35,106 nt of DNA from Rhodospirillales bacterium. GTDB taxonomy: Bacteria > Pseudomonadota > Alphaproteobacteria > Acetobacterales > Acetobacteraceae. A program made the position numbers and the translations under genes. Shown piece after piece: positions 24,801 to 32,402 of this stretch (position 1 is its first letter; each line of letters starts with the position of its first letter). The stretch is from positions 1-35,106 of the forward strand of contig JANYFG010000018.1 in the NCBI GenBank assembly GCA_025362815.1, in the 5' to 3' direction. The notes under the pieces are model-generated. The model ran no database searches, was not told the DNA's origin, and saw nothing but the letters and a program-made list of their open reading frames with translations.

Positions 24801-27800
24801 CGGCGGGAACAGGCCGGCATTCTGGTTGGGCAGGCTGTCGCCCGATTGCAGCGTGTGCGGGGCCGTGCTGCCCGTGCCGCTCACGATGCTGTCGAGCGCG
24901 GGGTTGGCGTTGGCGCCGACGGGGGAGAACACGTCCGGCGTGGAATTGATCACCTTGACCGCATAGGTGCCGGGGGTCTTGTCGGCAAAGCTGTAGGTGC
25001 CGTCCGGGTTGGTGGTGGTCTGGCCCACCTTCACGCCGTCCTTCAGCAGATCCACCTCGATGCCGCCGAGCCCGGTGTCGTAGATGTCCTTGACGCCGTT
25101 GTCATTGAGGTCGGTGAACACGGTGCCGGACACGGTGACAGGCGTGTAGATGCCGGCATCGATGGTGTTGTCGGTCTGCCCCGAGGTCAGCGTGATCGCG
25201 GGCGTGATGCCGGTGGAGACATTGGCGTTGCTGTCCAGCGCCGGGGAGGTGCCGGCTGCGAACGGTGCGGTGAAATGATCGCCGTTCGCCTTGGTGAACT
25301 GCACCTCGTACGTGCCGGGGCGCAGATCGGTGAAGTGATACAGCCCATTCGTGTCGGTGGTCTGGGTGGTCAGCGCCGCGTGGCCATGGCCATCGGTCAA
25401 CGCGCCCTGGCCATCGAGCAGGGTGACGGTCAGGCCAGCGATCCCCGAGTCTCCCACGTCCTGGCTGCCATTGGCGTTGGCGTCGGTGAACACCTTGTCG
25501 CCCAGCGCGGCCGGCACGTAATAGGCGGCGTTCTGGTTCGCGGTGGTGTTGCCCGCCGTCACGGCCACCGGCGTGGTGGTGCCGGAGAGATCCACGATGC
25601 TGTCCAAGGCCGGGTTGGCGCCGGCGCCCTTGGGCGAGAATTCGTCGCCCGAAGGTGGCGTGACCTTGACGTAATAGCTGCCGTTCTTGAGGTCGCCGAA
25701 GAGATAGGCGCCTTGGGCGTCGGTGGTGGTGGTCTGCACGGCGGTGTTGGTGCTGTCGTAAAGGGTCACGACCCGGCCAGCCTGGTTGGCGTCAATGCCG
25801 ACCGCCTGCACCCCGTCGGCGTTCTGGTCGAGCCAGACATGCCCGGAAAGCGAGCCCAGCGTGATCGAGCCGGTGGCCGTGTGCGTGTCCACCAGCGTGC
25901 CGTCCGTGTAGGTTTTCACGGTGTTGGTGAAATTCTGCCCGTTATGGCGGTTGCCGGCGACGTCGAGCAGCGTGGCATTGAACGAGACAACGATGCTGGC
26001 ACCGGCCGCCGTGGCGTGCACGTTGCTGAAACTGTAGGTCACGGTGTTGGCCGCGGTGTCGATGGCGGTGGTGTAGCCGGAATAGGTGAGCCCGCTGGCC
26101 ACCGGTGCGCCACCCAGCGTGGCCTGGCCAAATCCCGGCGGCAGCGTGTCCACCAGCGTGAGCGTGGTGTCATCGCCTTTCGGAACCGCCGTGGTGATGG
26201 TGTACGTGGCCGTCTCGCCGATCGTGATCTGCGTGCCGGGCGTGGTCGCATCGCTCGAAGCGGTCAGCGCCTTGGTGCTGACCGGGCTGGCCACCACGAT
26301 CCTGGCGGAGGACGTGCCGCTCTCCACGCGGTCGAGCCCCGGGGTGCTGTAGCCCGTGTCGGTGGTCGGCAACGTATGGGCGGTGAAGCTGGCGGTGTTC
26401 GGGATGGTGGCGTTGAAAACGGCATCCGGCGAGACGACGCCGGTGAACGTCACCTCGATCGCGCCGGCGGCGTCTAGCGAGCCGGCGGTGACCTCGACGA
26501 TGGTGTCCCCGGCGGTGTTGCCGTGCAGGACAACGGCATTGCCGCCCACGATCTGAACCGAGCCGACATCGAATGTCACGTTCGGCTGGCCGTTCTCGTC
26601 CACGCCGTAGAGCGCGAGCAGGTCCTTGATGTCGATGTTGTAGGCGGTGGCGGCGTGGCCGTCCTGATTGGTGTTGGTCAGCTTCAGGTCGTACTGAACA
26701 TGATCGGTGGCGTTAACCTTCGTGACGCTCGCGTAGCTGCCGTTGGTGGTGACGTCGCGCACCGTCTTGGCGAGCACCAGCTCCGGCTCGGCGGAATGCA
26801 ACGTCACCTGGGCCGTGCCCGTGGTGGTGGTGCCGCCGTTGTTCGGATTGGTGGCCGTCACGTTGGCGTTGTTGACCAGGGTCTGGCCGCCCACATTGGC
26901 GGCGTTGGAACCCGCATAGGTGGCGGTGACGGTGTAGCTGATGCTGGACAGGCTGGAGAGCGTGTCGTCCGACACGGTGAGGCTGCCGAGCGCCAGGCTG
27001 GCGCTTTTGCCGTCCGCTGCGCCGACGAGCGCCGTGCCCACGACGGCCGACGCACCCGACACGGCGCCGCCGATGGCGCTGATCGAGCCGGACTGGAAGA
27101 TGAAGCGCCCCGATGAATTGTCCAGCACGTCGTGCAGGACCACGTTCGTCAGCGTGCCCTCACCGAAGGTCTCGGTCACCTGGAACGTCACGGTCTCGCC
27201 GATCTTCAGCTTGCCGATATCCGCCGCGATGGAAGCTGGCGTGGCACCGATCGCGGTCTCTGATGTGCCGATCACCGTCTTCACGCCGTGGACGGGGTGG
27301 GTGATGACGGTTGTTTGCGCGGTGAGGTTGCCGGGCGACGGGCCGGTCGCGAAATTCGCGCCGCCGGCCACGGCGCTGTAGGCCGAGACGGTTGCGGTGT
27401 TGACCAGAACGTCGTTCGGCTCCGGGATGTTCTGTGCCACCTGCAGGTCGTAGGTGACGATGGCGATGTTGCTGCCCGAATTCGGATCATAGACCGTGAG
27501 AGACGGCGCGCCGCCCTGGGTCAGCTCGATGCCGTCCTTCGTGAAGTCGCTGCCGAACAGGCTGTTGTCGCTGCCGACATAAACGTAGTTCAGGGCCACG
27601 CCGTTGCCGTCGGTCACGGTCAGATGCAGGCCCGTCGCGGGGATGACGTAGCCGTTGGGCAGCACGTCGTGCAGCACGATGTCGAACGCGCCGTCCGGGC
27701 CGTGGCCGGTGTTCTCCACGGCGATGGTGAAACGAACGACATCGCCGCCCTGCGCGCCCGACAGTCTGTCGGACAGCGGCGTGGCGGCCAGCTTCGCGCT

Positions 27801-30800
27801 CGTGACGTGGTTGGCCGCCGTGACGCTGTTGCCCGCGCTGCCGGCCGCGCCGAAGCTGATCGGGCCTTTGGTGCCGCTGAATGTCTGCGACAGCCCGGTG
27901 GAGCTCACAACGCCCTTTTCCACGTTCAGCACCGGCTGGCCGAGGCGCACCTGAACGATGGCGTTGTCGTGGGCGACGGCACCGAAGCTGTTGGTTTCGC
28001 TGGATGTCACCTGGTTGGTGAGCTTCAGGTCGTCGATGAAAGGCTTGTCCAGCACCTTGGTGGTGAACAGAAGATCGATGGTCGAACCCGCGTTGCCCTG
28101 GCCCGCGTTGCCCTGGCCCGCGTTGTCGACGGCGCCGAAGTTGAACTGGATCTGGTTGTTCGCGGGGTTGACCGACACTGTGGGCGCGTGGCCCGCGGCC
28201 GAGCTGTGAAAACTGTCGCCCGCCGCCCAGGTGACAACGCCGTCGCCGGGCGTGGTGCCGGCGGCGGCGCCATCGAACGTGTAGGTGCCGGAGGTGCCGT
28301 TGGTCTTGTCGACGTTGAAGACCGGCAAAGGCAGAAAGTCGGTCAATGTCACGTTGTCGGCGCGGGTGATCGGCAGCGTGTAGGTGAGGCGGTAGGTCAC
28401 GTTATCGCCGGCCTGGATGTGCTGGCCCGCGACATACGCCGCGCCATTGACCTGATAGATGGATTTCGACACCGCGCCCACGGGGATGGTGACGCCCGCG
28501 GCCGAGTTGTCCGAGACCGCGGCGCCGGAATTAACGAGGGTGCCAGTCACGACAACGGAGTTGCCGAGCGAATCGCCCTGTTCGACCTTGGAATCGACCG
28601 AAGGCTTCGGCGCGGTGGACAGATACCCGTCATCGATGACGCTGCCGAAACCGATCTTGAAGGAGGCCGGCATCGCCTGCGGCGCGGCGTCGTTGGGGGA
28701 GGCGCCGCCGTTCAGATCTGCGGCCTGGCCGGCATGGGCGAGCTGGTCCGAAATCTTGAAGTGGATGGTGGTGATGCCGGTGCTGGGGTCACGCACGTAG
28801 TCGTAGTCGCCAATTCCGAGCGCTGCGCTGTAGACGGTGACGCCGTTCGAGACAGCCACCAGGGTGGGCGCGGATGTCGTGTCGAAATACTGGCCGTCGC
28901 CCAGGCTGTCGGTGACCACGAGGTTGGCGATATCGGCGTAGTTGGACACCTCGCCGTTCAAGGTCCAGCTGAGATGGCCGCCCGGCTGCAGGCCATCGGC
29001 GTTGGACACGGTCTTTTGCAGCGCGATCGGCTTGGCGGTAATGAAATCCTGGCCGGCGAGGTTGCTCTGGATGCCCCCGCTGGAAGGCGGCGCGGTGGCG
29101 ACCGATGCCGTGCCGTAGGCGGATGACGTGTACGAGCCGAGGCCCGCGACGTCGTTGCCCTGGAAGAAGCTTTGCCCCGTCACCTCGTTCACGGCGGGTG
29201 CGCCTGTGAAGTCGGCGGCAACGGTGGTGGTGGAGTTGGCGGCAACGCTGCCGAGATTGGTGTAGATCCGGGCGTTGGCCGCGTCGAAATACACGCCCTG
29301 GCCCGCCGTAACCGCGGCGGCACTGCCGAGCACGCCGATATCCGCGGCGCCGGGGCTGCTTTTCGCGGCATCGAACTGCGCCACGCCGCCCACGACATCA
29401 TACACGTAGCTGACGCCGCCGTTCGTGACGGTAAACGCGGAGGAGGTGGTGCCGCCGTTCAGCTGGTCGACCAGGAGAGAGTTGCTGGCGGCGCTGGTGT
29501 AGGTTTTGCTGATGGTGCCGGGCAGTTGATACTGGCCGCCCGTCCAGCTCGCGGTGATGGCGCCCACGCCGCCCGCGGGCAGGCCATCGAAGTTCGAGAC
29601 GATCTTGCCGGCGGCAGCGTCGTAATACACCCAGTTCGCGCCGGTGGCGCCCGGGGCGGTGAGAATGGCCGGCGCCGTGGTGCCGCTGCCCTGGGACACG
29701 AGGGAGACGCCGTGGGTGGCGTTGCCCGCCTGCGTTGCGTCGTATTTGTAGACGAAGGCGCCGTTGGCGCTGTTGACCGTGAGCGTGTCGGCAACGGCGC
29801 CGAAGGGAAGTTCGTCGGTCACCAAAAGATCGGCGCCGGCGGTCGGGTTCACGTCGGCCGCGGAGCCGAGGCTTTGGGTCTGGCTGGTGTAGAATTTGGT
29901 GGAGATGGACGGGCCGGCGGCGCCGTTTCCGGTGACATCGCCGAAATCGGCCTTGATCGTGTTGCTGGCGGCGTTGAAATAGATCCACGGGCCGGCGCCG
30001 GTGCCGGTGGCGTTTTGCACGGGCGCGCCGGGGGTCAGGGCGGTGATGGTGCCCGCTGTGCTGTCAACCGCATAGATATAGGTGTGACCATTGCCGTCGT
30101 AGAGCGTGATCTCAGTGGGCACGGCGCCGCTCGGCAGCCGGTCGACCAAAGTGAGGTCGCTGACGGTGGCGCTGTTGGCAAGCGTGCCCAACACCTTCCA
30201 CGATTGGATGTTGGACGGGCCGGCGGCGATTTCAGCCTCGGGCCCGTTGTAGATCGAGGTCACGGTGAAGACGGTGGGGTTGAAGCTGATGGTGGCGGCC
30301 GGGGTGATCAGCGTGGGGTTTGCGTTGGTGTCACCGCGTTCGGACGTGCCGTAGAGAAAGCCACCCTGCGCCGAGACCGGCAGCAGGCCACCGATTTTCG
30401 CACCGGCGGCAACATTCAGCGACACCTTGATGTCGAGCGGGGTCTGACCGGCGGTGAAGCTGCCGAACGGCAGGGTGAGAAGGGCCACCTGGTTGCCGGC
30501 CGAACCGTGTACCACGATGGGCTGGCCGGTGCCGTCGTTGCTTTTCGGGATCGCGTAGTTGCCATTGGAATCGAAAGTGGCGATCACGGAATCCACCGGC
30601 GCCCCGAGATAGGTGGCGCCCGCGAACGTCACGCCGGTCGTGCCGCCACCGTTCGCGCCGAGCTTGTCGAGTGAGAGAACCACGAAGGGTGCGTAGCCCG
30701 TGGCATTCGGCAGCGCGGAGTCGGCGGAATTGGAAAACGTGACGTCGACCACCTCCGTGGAGCCGAGGAACGCCTGGGAATCGCCGGACAGCGTGATGGT

Positions 30801-30815
30801 CGGGGTGGCAGCCAT
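21810..30815 (-). CDS. Giant surface adhesin-like protein, ~3001 aa, type I secretion substrate with DUF11, SdrD-B and RTX-like repeats
   Basis: Predicted exported cell-surface or matrix protein. There is no N-terminal signal peptide (MAATPTITLSGDSQAF). The C-terminal ~100 residues (DVLDLSKLL, then VASYVNVT, then AVDLAGSGHF) match the type I secretion C-terminal target pattern, so export through an ABC/TolC-type channel is expected. Order: residues ~1-220 unassigned beta-rich; ~225-540 three copies of a ~110-residue repeat; ~780-1650 a series of DUF11/isopeptide-like domains; ~1653-2005 three SdrD-B-like domains (e.g. SGHVWLDQNADGVQ); ~2005-2290 two more DUF11-like; ~2290-2408 a fourth SdrD-B-like; ~2408-2560 irregular RTX-like repeats; ~2650-2690 Pro-rich linker; 2722-2901 five 36-residue units. 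ATG 30815 is chosen for AGGAG nine bases upstream; GTG 30851 has none. I noticed only two cysteines. No T1SS genes are in the window. The function, probably adhesion or biofilm, is inference. Confidence 0.9.
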   Translation of the reverse strand: MAATPTITLSGDSQAFLGSTEVVDVTFSNSADSALPNATGYAPFVVLSLDKLGANGGGTTGVTFAGATYLGAPVDSVIATFDSNGNYAIPKSNDGTGQPIVVHGSAGNQVALLTLPFGSFTAGQTPLDIKVSLNVAAGAKIGGLLPVSAQGGFLYGTSERGDTNANPTLITPAATISFNPTVFTVTSIYNGPEAEIAAGPSNIQSWKVLGTLANSATVSDLTLVDRLPSGAVPTEITLYDGNGHTYIYAVDSTAGTITALTPGAPVQNATGTGAGPWIYFNAASNTIKADFGDVTGNGAAGPSISTKFYTSQTQSLGSAADVNPTAGADLLVTDELPFGAVADTLTVNSANGAFVYKYDATQAGNATHGVSLVSQGSGTTAPAILTAPGATGANWVYYDAAAGKIVSNFDGLPAGGVGAITASWTGGQYQLPGTISKTYTSAASNSLLVDQLNGGTTSSAFTVTNGGVSYVYDVVGGVAQFDAAKSSPGAADIGVLGSAAAVTAGQGVYFDAANARIYTNLGSVAANSTTTVAADFTGAPAVNEVTGQSFFQGNDVAGLGSYTSSAYGTASVATAPPSSGGIQSNLAGQDFITAKPIALQKTVSNADGLQPGGHLSWTLNGEVSNYADIANLVVTDSLGDGQYFDTTSAPTLVAVSNGVTVYSAALGIGDYDYVRDPSTGITTIHFKISDQLAHAGQAADLNGGASPNDAAPQAMPASFKIGFGSVIDDGYLSTAPKPSVDSKVEQGDSLGNSVVVTGTLVNSGAAVSDNSAAGVTIPVGAVSKSIYQVNGAAYVAGQHIQAGDNVTYRLTYTLPITRADNVTLTDFLPLPVFNVDKTNGTSGTYTFDGAAAGTTPGDGVVTWAAGDSFHSSAAGHAPTVSVNPANNQIQFNFGAVDNAGQGNAGQGNAGSTIDLLFTTKVLDKPFIDDLKLTNQVTSSETNSFGAVAHDNAIVQVRLGQPVLNVEKGVVSSTGLSQTFSGTKGPISFGAAGSAGNSVTAANHVTSAKLAATPLSDRLSGAQGGDVVRFTIAVENTGHGPDGAFDIVLHDVLPNGYVIPATGLHLTVTDGNGVALNYVYVGSDNSLFGSDFTKDGIELTQGGAPSLTVYDPNSGSNIAIVTYDLQVAQNIPEPNDVLVNTATVSAYSAVAGGANFATGPSPGNLTAQTTVITHPVHGVKTVIGTSETAIGATPASIAADIGKLKIGETVTFQVTETFGEGTLTNVVLHDVLDNSSGRFIFQSGSISAIGGAVSGASAVVGTALVGAADGKSASLALGSLTVSDDTLSSLSSISYTVTATYAGSNAANVGGQTLVNNANVTATNPNNGGTTTTGTAQVTLHSAEPELVLAKTVRDVTTNGSYASVTKVNATDHVQYDLKLTNTNQDGHAATAYNIDIKDLLALYGVDENGQPNVTFDVGSVQIVGGNAVVLHGNTAGDTIVEVTAGSLDAAGAIEVTFTGVVSPDAVFNATIPNTASFTAHTLPTTDTGYSTPGLDRVESGTSSARIVVASPVSTKALTASSDATTPGTQITIGETATYTITTAVPKGDDTTLTLVDTLPPGFGQATLGGAPVASGLTYSGYTTAIDTAANTVTYSFSNVHATAAGASIVVSFNATLLDVAGNRHNGQNFTNTVKTYTDGTLVDTHTATGSITLGSLSGHVWLDQNADGVQAVGIDANQAGRVVTLYDSTNTAVQTTTTDAQGAYLFGDLKNGSYYVKVTPPSGDEFSPKGAGANPALDSIVDLSGTTTPVAVTAGNTTANQNAAYYVPAALGDKVFTDANANGSQDVGDSGIAGLTVTLLDGQGALTDGHGHAALTTQTTDTNGLYHFTDLRPGTYEVQFTKANGDHFTAPFAAGTSPALDSNANVSTGITPAITLTSGQTDNTIDAGIYTPVTVSGTVFTDLNDNGVKDIYDTGLGGIEVDLLKDGVKVGQTTTNPDGTYSFADKTPGTYAVKVINSTPDVFSPVGANANPALDSIVSGTGSTAPHTLQSGDSLPNQNAGLFPPQPGLTIHKQQSVATVQSGDIVTYTVTVAEAAGNAIPAFNVSIADLLARGETLIAHSETVKGGSGGADTIVESGTGFTVTAPQLLAGDQPFVITYQARIDDGITNGQTITNTANLGYDSAPRGGLHDTGSDSQTLTGHLVDQFAKSFSTATTSGTNVAIPGQTITFDLTTTLARGAQGLVISDVLPQGLTAVSAEVISEGLATSTKLHAGDVVAANGSTLKLDFGTVSSPGGNTSAPGDQIVVRVTATVDPNAVIDSTITNTGTLVASVPGGAVYETDNASASVKIVNPGKITGMVFLDGNCNGIYHSGDPGIAGVMVRLLDKDGHATGIVTTTDSYGQYSFNKLIPGQYEVQVVAPQGTGYSGEQHAVTNPLLDSDVSPTTGITEMFTVGAGLTVPGINAGLEFNGYFGGVSPNDIGHGMFLTNGSDQIVLGHGGNNVSLGAGGGDIVILDGHGLTSTVEINGVGDDIVTSCGPLIAQTQTSGSGYLFAGQGGSSTLNGGPGNAYLMGAGSNDLIFGGAGHNVIIGGGSTGVVITSGGVVTGYTDGDREIAGGVSTQFIYQRGDGVVKIDGGLRMQDSLEITGYAATDGQLIKVGGLDALYFGGNDLIVFYGASPYVAGATTQVSYTSLPGQPDVVVVFDAHGKPSIVASGSTPVPPAPAPLAPAIPTPGGAPTPLPAAPSSQAIVLSGANKVFDFTKAQTSANVDTTITGSQGFATITLGNGDNTVTSTGYGNVVTAGAGRNHIAGGDTYQKVTVGSGDNDITTAGYTNVITAGDGDNIIHAGSGGDTVTVGQGNNVIVASGWLDVIKAGNGDNDITSGDGAASVTVGHGTNTIVAGGYNNHIVVGDGHNTITAGDGGETVDLGAGSDTVTLAGWSNLLIGGLGHATVLGGTSNVFQIEGVGTTGGLDVMDFGPGSNDVLDLSKLLAGITLTPSNVASYVNVTGAGAGTGGGTDTQVAVDLAGSGHFAGHIVATLHGAGASSLTDLQSHAAIRLG
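22113..22652 (-). repeat. Five tandem 36-residue (108-bp) RTX-like units in the giant adhesin
   Basis: Units cover residues 2722-2757, 2758-2793, 2794-2829, 2830-2865 and 2866-2901, each exactly 36 residues. Each splits into four nonapeptides; consensus (x)VTVGxGxNxIxAxGY, then xNxIxAGDGDNxI, then xAGDGG. Position 16 of every unit is aromatic: Tyr, Tyr, Trp, Tyr, Trp. The spacing fits a calcium-binding beta-roll. Repeats are diverged at DNA level. Confidence 0.9.
28091..28126 (-). repeat. 15-bp in-frame tandem duplication in the giant adhesin gene
   Basis: Plus-strand CGTTGCCCTGGCCCG at 28091-28105 is repeated at 28106-28120, with a partial third copy. In the protein it gives GNAGQ, GNAGQ, GNAG in a loop of a DUF11-like domain near residue 900. 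Confidence 0.9.
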
Positions 30816-31552
30816 CGTCTCGATCTCCTGGAGCGCCGCGCGTGTCGGCACCGGTCAAAATCATCATGCCAGCATCCGAATATCCAAAACATCTCATGAA
30901 AAGTAATTTTTGAGACGCTTGAGAAGGCAGGCCGCTGTCTTATTTCGGCGAAATATGCCTGAACTGGGTTCCAGTGTCCATCACGAGATGTTGTTCAACG
31001 CGATCTTTTCGGCAGCGCAATGCGGAGCCGCCAGAGCATCAAGCGCAAGTTCTATAACCGCAGATCGAAATTTCATGATTTTTTGTGGAAAGGACAAATA
31101 TAAAGTTAACTTAACAGGATATTCGCATCAATCCGCTATTAAATTTGCTTCATTCGTTAACTTAAGATCAACATAAACTGACTTTTCTTATCCTGAATAT
31201 TTTGAAGATCGGATTGGATTTGACGATAGATCCACTCCTTTGTCCCATACCGTGGCCACCGCCATAATCCTCATTCGATCGTCTATGGTTGGCGCCGGAA
31301 TGTCGGGGCCATCTTTCAGGGCAGAGATGAGGGATGCATCGCAGCCCACTTATGCTGAGAATGTCACAAAATTTTGACGTTCTATTACCAAGAATATATG
31401 CGATCACGGGCAGCATATGCTAAATGCAACCTAAGGTTGACGTGAACAATACGGGATTTTCATTTTAATACGGCGGAATCCACCGGCGCCGTGCGCCCGT
31501 GTTGCGGCCCGCGGTGGTATCGGCAAGGCGCACCACCGCGTGATCCAGGCCG
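30816..31552. promoter_or_regulatory. 737-bp AT-rich gene-free region upstream of the giant adhesin gene
   Basis: No convincing gene. Bases ~30880-31480 are markedly AT-richer than all the rest of the window. Structures: the direct repeat GTTAACTTAA at 31105-31114 and 31156-31165 (51 bp apart, about five helical turns, each containing palindromic GTTAAC); CAAAATTTTG palindrome at 31367-31376; AGCATATGCT palindrome at 31412-31421; CAACC-TAA-GGTTG at 31427-31439. A 9-bp stem pairs CGCGGTGGT (31510-31518) with ACCACCGCG (31532-31540), possibly ending the small gene at 31553. It probably carries the promoter and several operator sites of the giant gene. I could not assign -10/-35 hexamers with confidence. 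Confidence 0.55.
31105..31165. repeat. Paired GTTAACTTAA direct repeats, candidate regulator sites
   Basis: Identical decamers at 31105-31114 and 31156-31165, start-to-start 51 bp. Helical phasing and location ~290-340 bp upstream of the giant gene start suggest cooperative protein binding. This is inference from spacing only. Confidence 0.5.
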
Positions 31553-31795
31553 TTAGTCCTGGGGCGATGGACGCGTGCGCACGGTGGTCATCGAGCCGAT
31601 CACATAGCCAAGGCCCACCAGCACGAAGGCCATCATCAGCGGGTTGTTGCGAACGGTGTTGCGGAACGTGGTGATGCCATCGACGGTCTGGCCGGCGGCC
31701 CGGGCAATCTGGTGCGCGGCGCTGGTGACGCCCTGCGCCGCATCCTGCACTGTGCTGTGCGGCTTTTCATCGGTTCGGGAGATGGCAGGCTTCAT
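31553..31795 (-). CDS. Small membrane-anchored protein, DUF883/ElaB-like
   Basis: 80-residue protein. An amphipathic helical N-terminal part (STVQDAAQGVTSAAHQIARA, then AGQTVDGITTFRNTV) is followed by a single membrane span (PLMMAFVLVGLGYVIGSMT, about residues 52-70) and a short charged tail. This layout matches the YqjD/ElaB/DUF883 group of inner-membrane, stress-related proteins, some of which bind ribosomes in E. coli; the specific role here is not known. The start ATG 31795 is supported by GAGGAA (plus-strand TTCCTC at 31803-31808), seven bases upstream. It is probably read alone or together with the secreted protein gene just upstream (32207-31869). Confidence 0.75.
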   Translation of the reverse strand: MKPAISRTDEKPHSTVQDAAQGVTSAAHQIARAAGQTVDGITTFRNTVRNNPLMMAFVLVGLGYVIGSMTTVRTRPSPQD

Positions 31796-31868
31796 CGAAT
31801 TGTTCCTCGCATAATCATCGCAAACGCCTGGCCCAGGCGAATGTTCCGATGGGGTGGGGCGCGCCGGC

Positions 31869-32207
31869 TTATTTGGGCGGTGCGGTCCTGGGCGCGTCGG
31901 GCATCGGCTGCAAACCGGGATTCGTCATCATCCCGGTGGGCGAGGTCGTCATCACGCCGGCGCCCGGATCGGTTTTCGTCGCGGCCCCCGATCCGGCGTT
32001 GGCGGGGCACGCAACGGGACCGCCCGGCAGTTTCGTGTCGTCCGGCGCGGCCACGGGGCTGCCCGACAGCTTCGGCGCGGAGTCGGGATGCGGCGGTTTG
32101 CACGCCTGACTACCGCCCGGGGCACCGCCGGGGGAAGGCGAGGTCTGCGCCAGCGCAAGCGACGCCTGCGTCAGCAACATGACGGCGGCGATGAATGTGG
32201 CGCGCAT
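31869..32207 (-). CDS. Small secreted Pro/Ala/Gly-rich protein
   Basis: 112-residue hypothetical protein with a clear Sec signal peptide (MRATFIAAVMLLTQASLALA, cleavage likely after ALA near residue 20). The mature part is low complexity, rich in Pro, Gly and Ala, with two cysteines and an imperfect internal repeat (APKLSGSPVAAP and DTKLPGGPVACP). No lipobox Cys follows the signal, so it is probably periplasmic or secreted, not a lipoprotein. The start ATG 32207 has a strong GGAGG ribosome binding site five bases upstream. No function can be assigned. Confidence 0.72.
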   Translation of the reverse strand: MRATFIAAVMLLTQASLALAQTSPSPGGAPGGSQACKPPHPDSAPKLSGSPVAAPDDTKLPGGPVACPANAGSGAATKTDPGAGVMTTSPTGMMTNPGLQPMPDAPRTAPPK

Positions 32208-32301
32208 GGGGGCCTCCGGTTTGCTGCGGGCGTGACGTACCTAGATCAAGTCCGGGACGCGCCGGTGGTTGCGTCGGCTTGAAACCATACCGCTTTATAG
32301 A

Positions 32302-32402
32302 GGGATCGGCCGAAGCCGATCCCACTACAGGCTTATCGCTTCGAGCGATTTCATCGCTTTGTTGATCGCTGTGCGATTCAACTTAAAGCGATATTACTCT
32401 AA
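32302..32402. repeat. Intergenic palindromic element at the hutH 3' end, with terminator-like UUCG hairpin
   Basis: Runs from the hutH stop to a perfect 9-bp stem, GGGATCGGC (32302-32310) and GCCGATCCC (32315-32323). In the hutH transcript the loop is C(UUCG)G, a very stable tetraloop. An inner hairpin pairs ATCGCT (32335-32340) with AGCGAT (32344-32349). On the minus strand the element opens with TTAGAG containing the hutH TAG stop. It probably terminates or stabilises the hutH message. Confidence 0.7.

Noticed and set aside
23703-26477. 924-codon open frame on the plus strand, rich in Gly, Val, Arg, Asp and His
   Set aside because: It is antisense to the giant adhesin gene, has low-complexity composition and no recognisable motif. 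Repetitive GC-rich coding sequence opens such frames by itself.
30910-31416. Short open frames of 88 and 82 codons in the AT-rich region (plus 30910-31176, minus 31168-31416)
   Set aside because: No ribosome binding site, no motif, odd composition; the region reads better as regulatory DNA.
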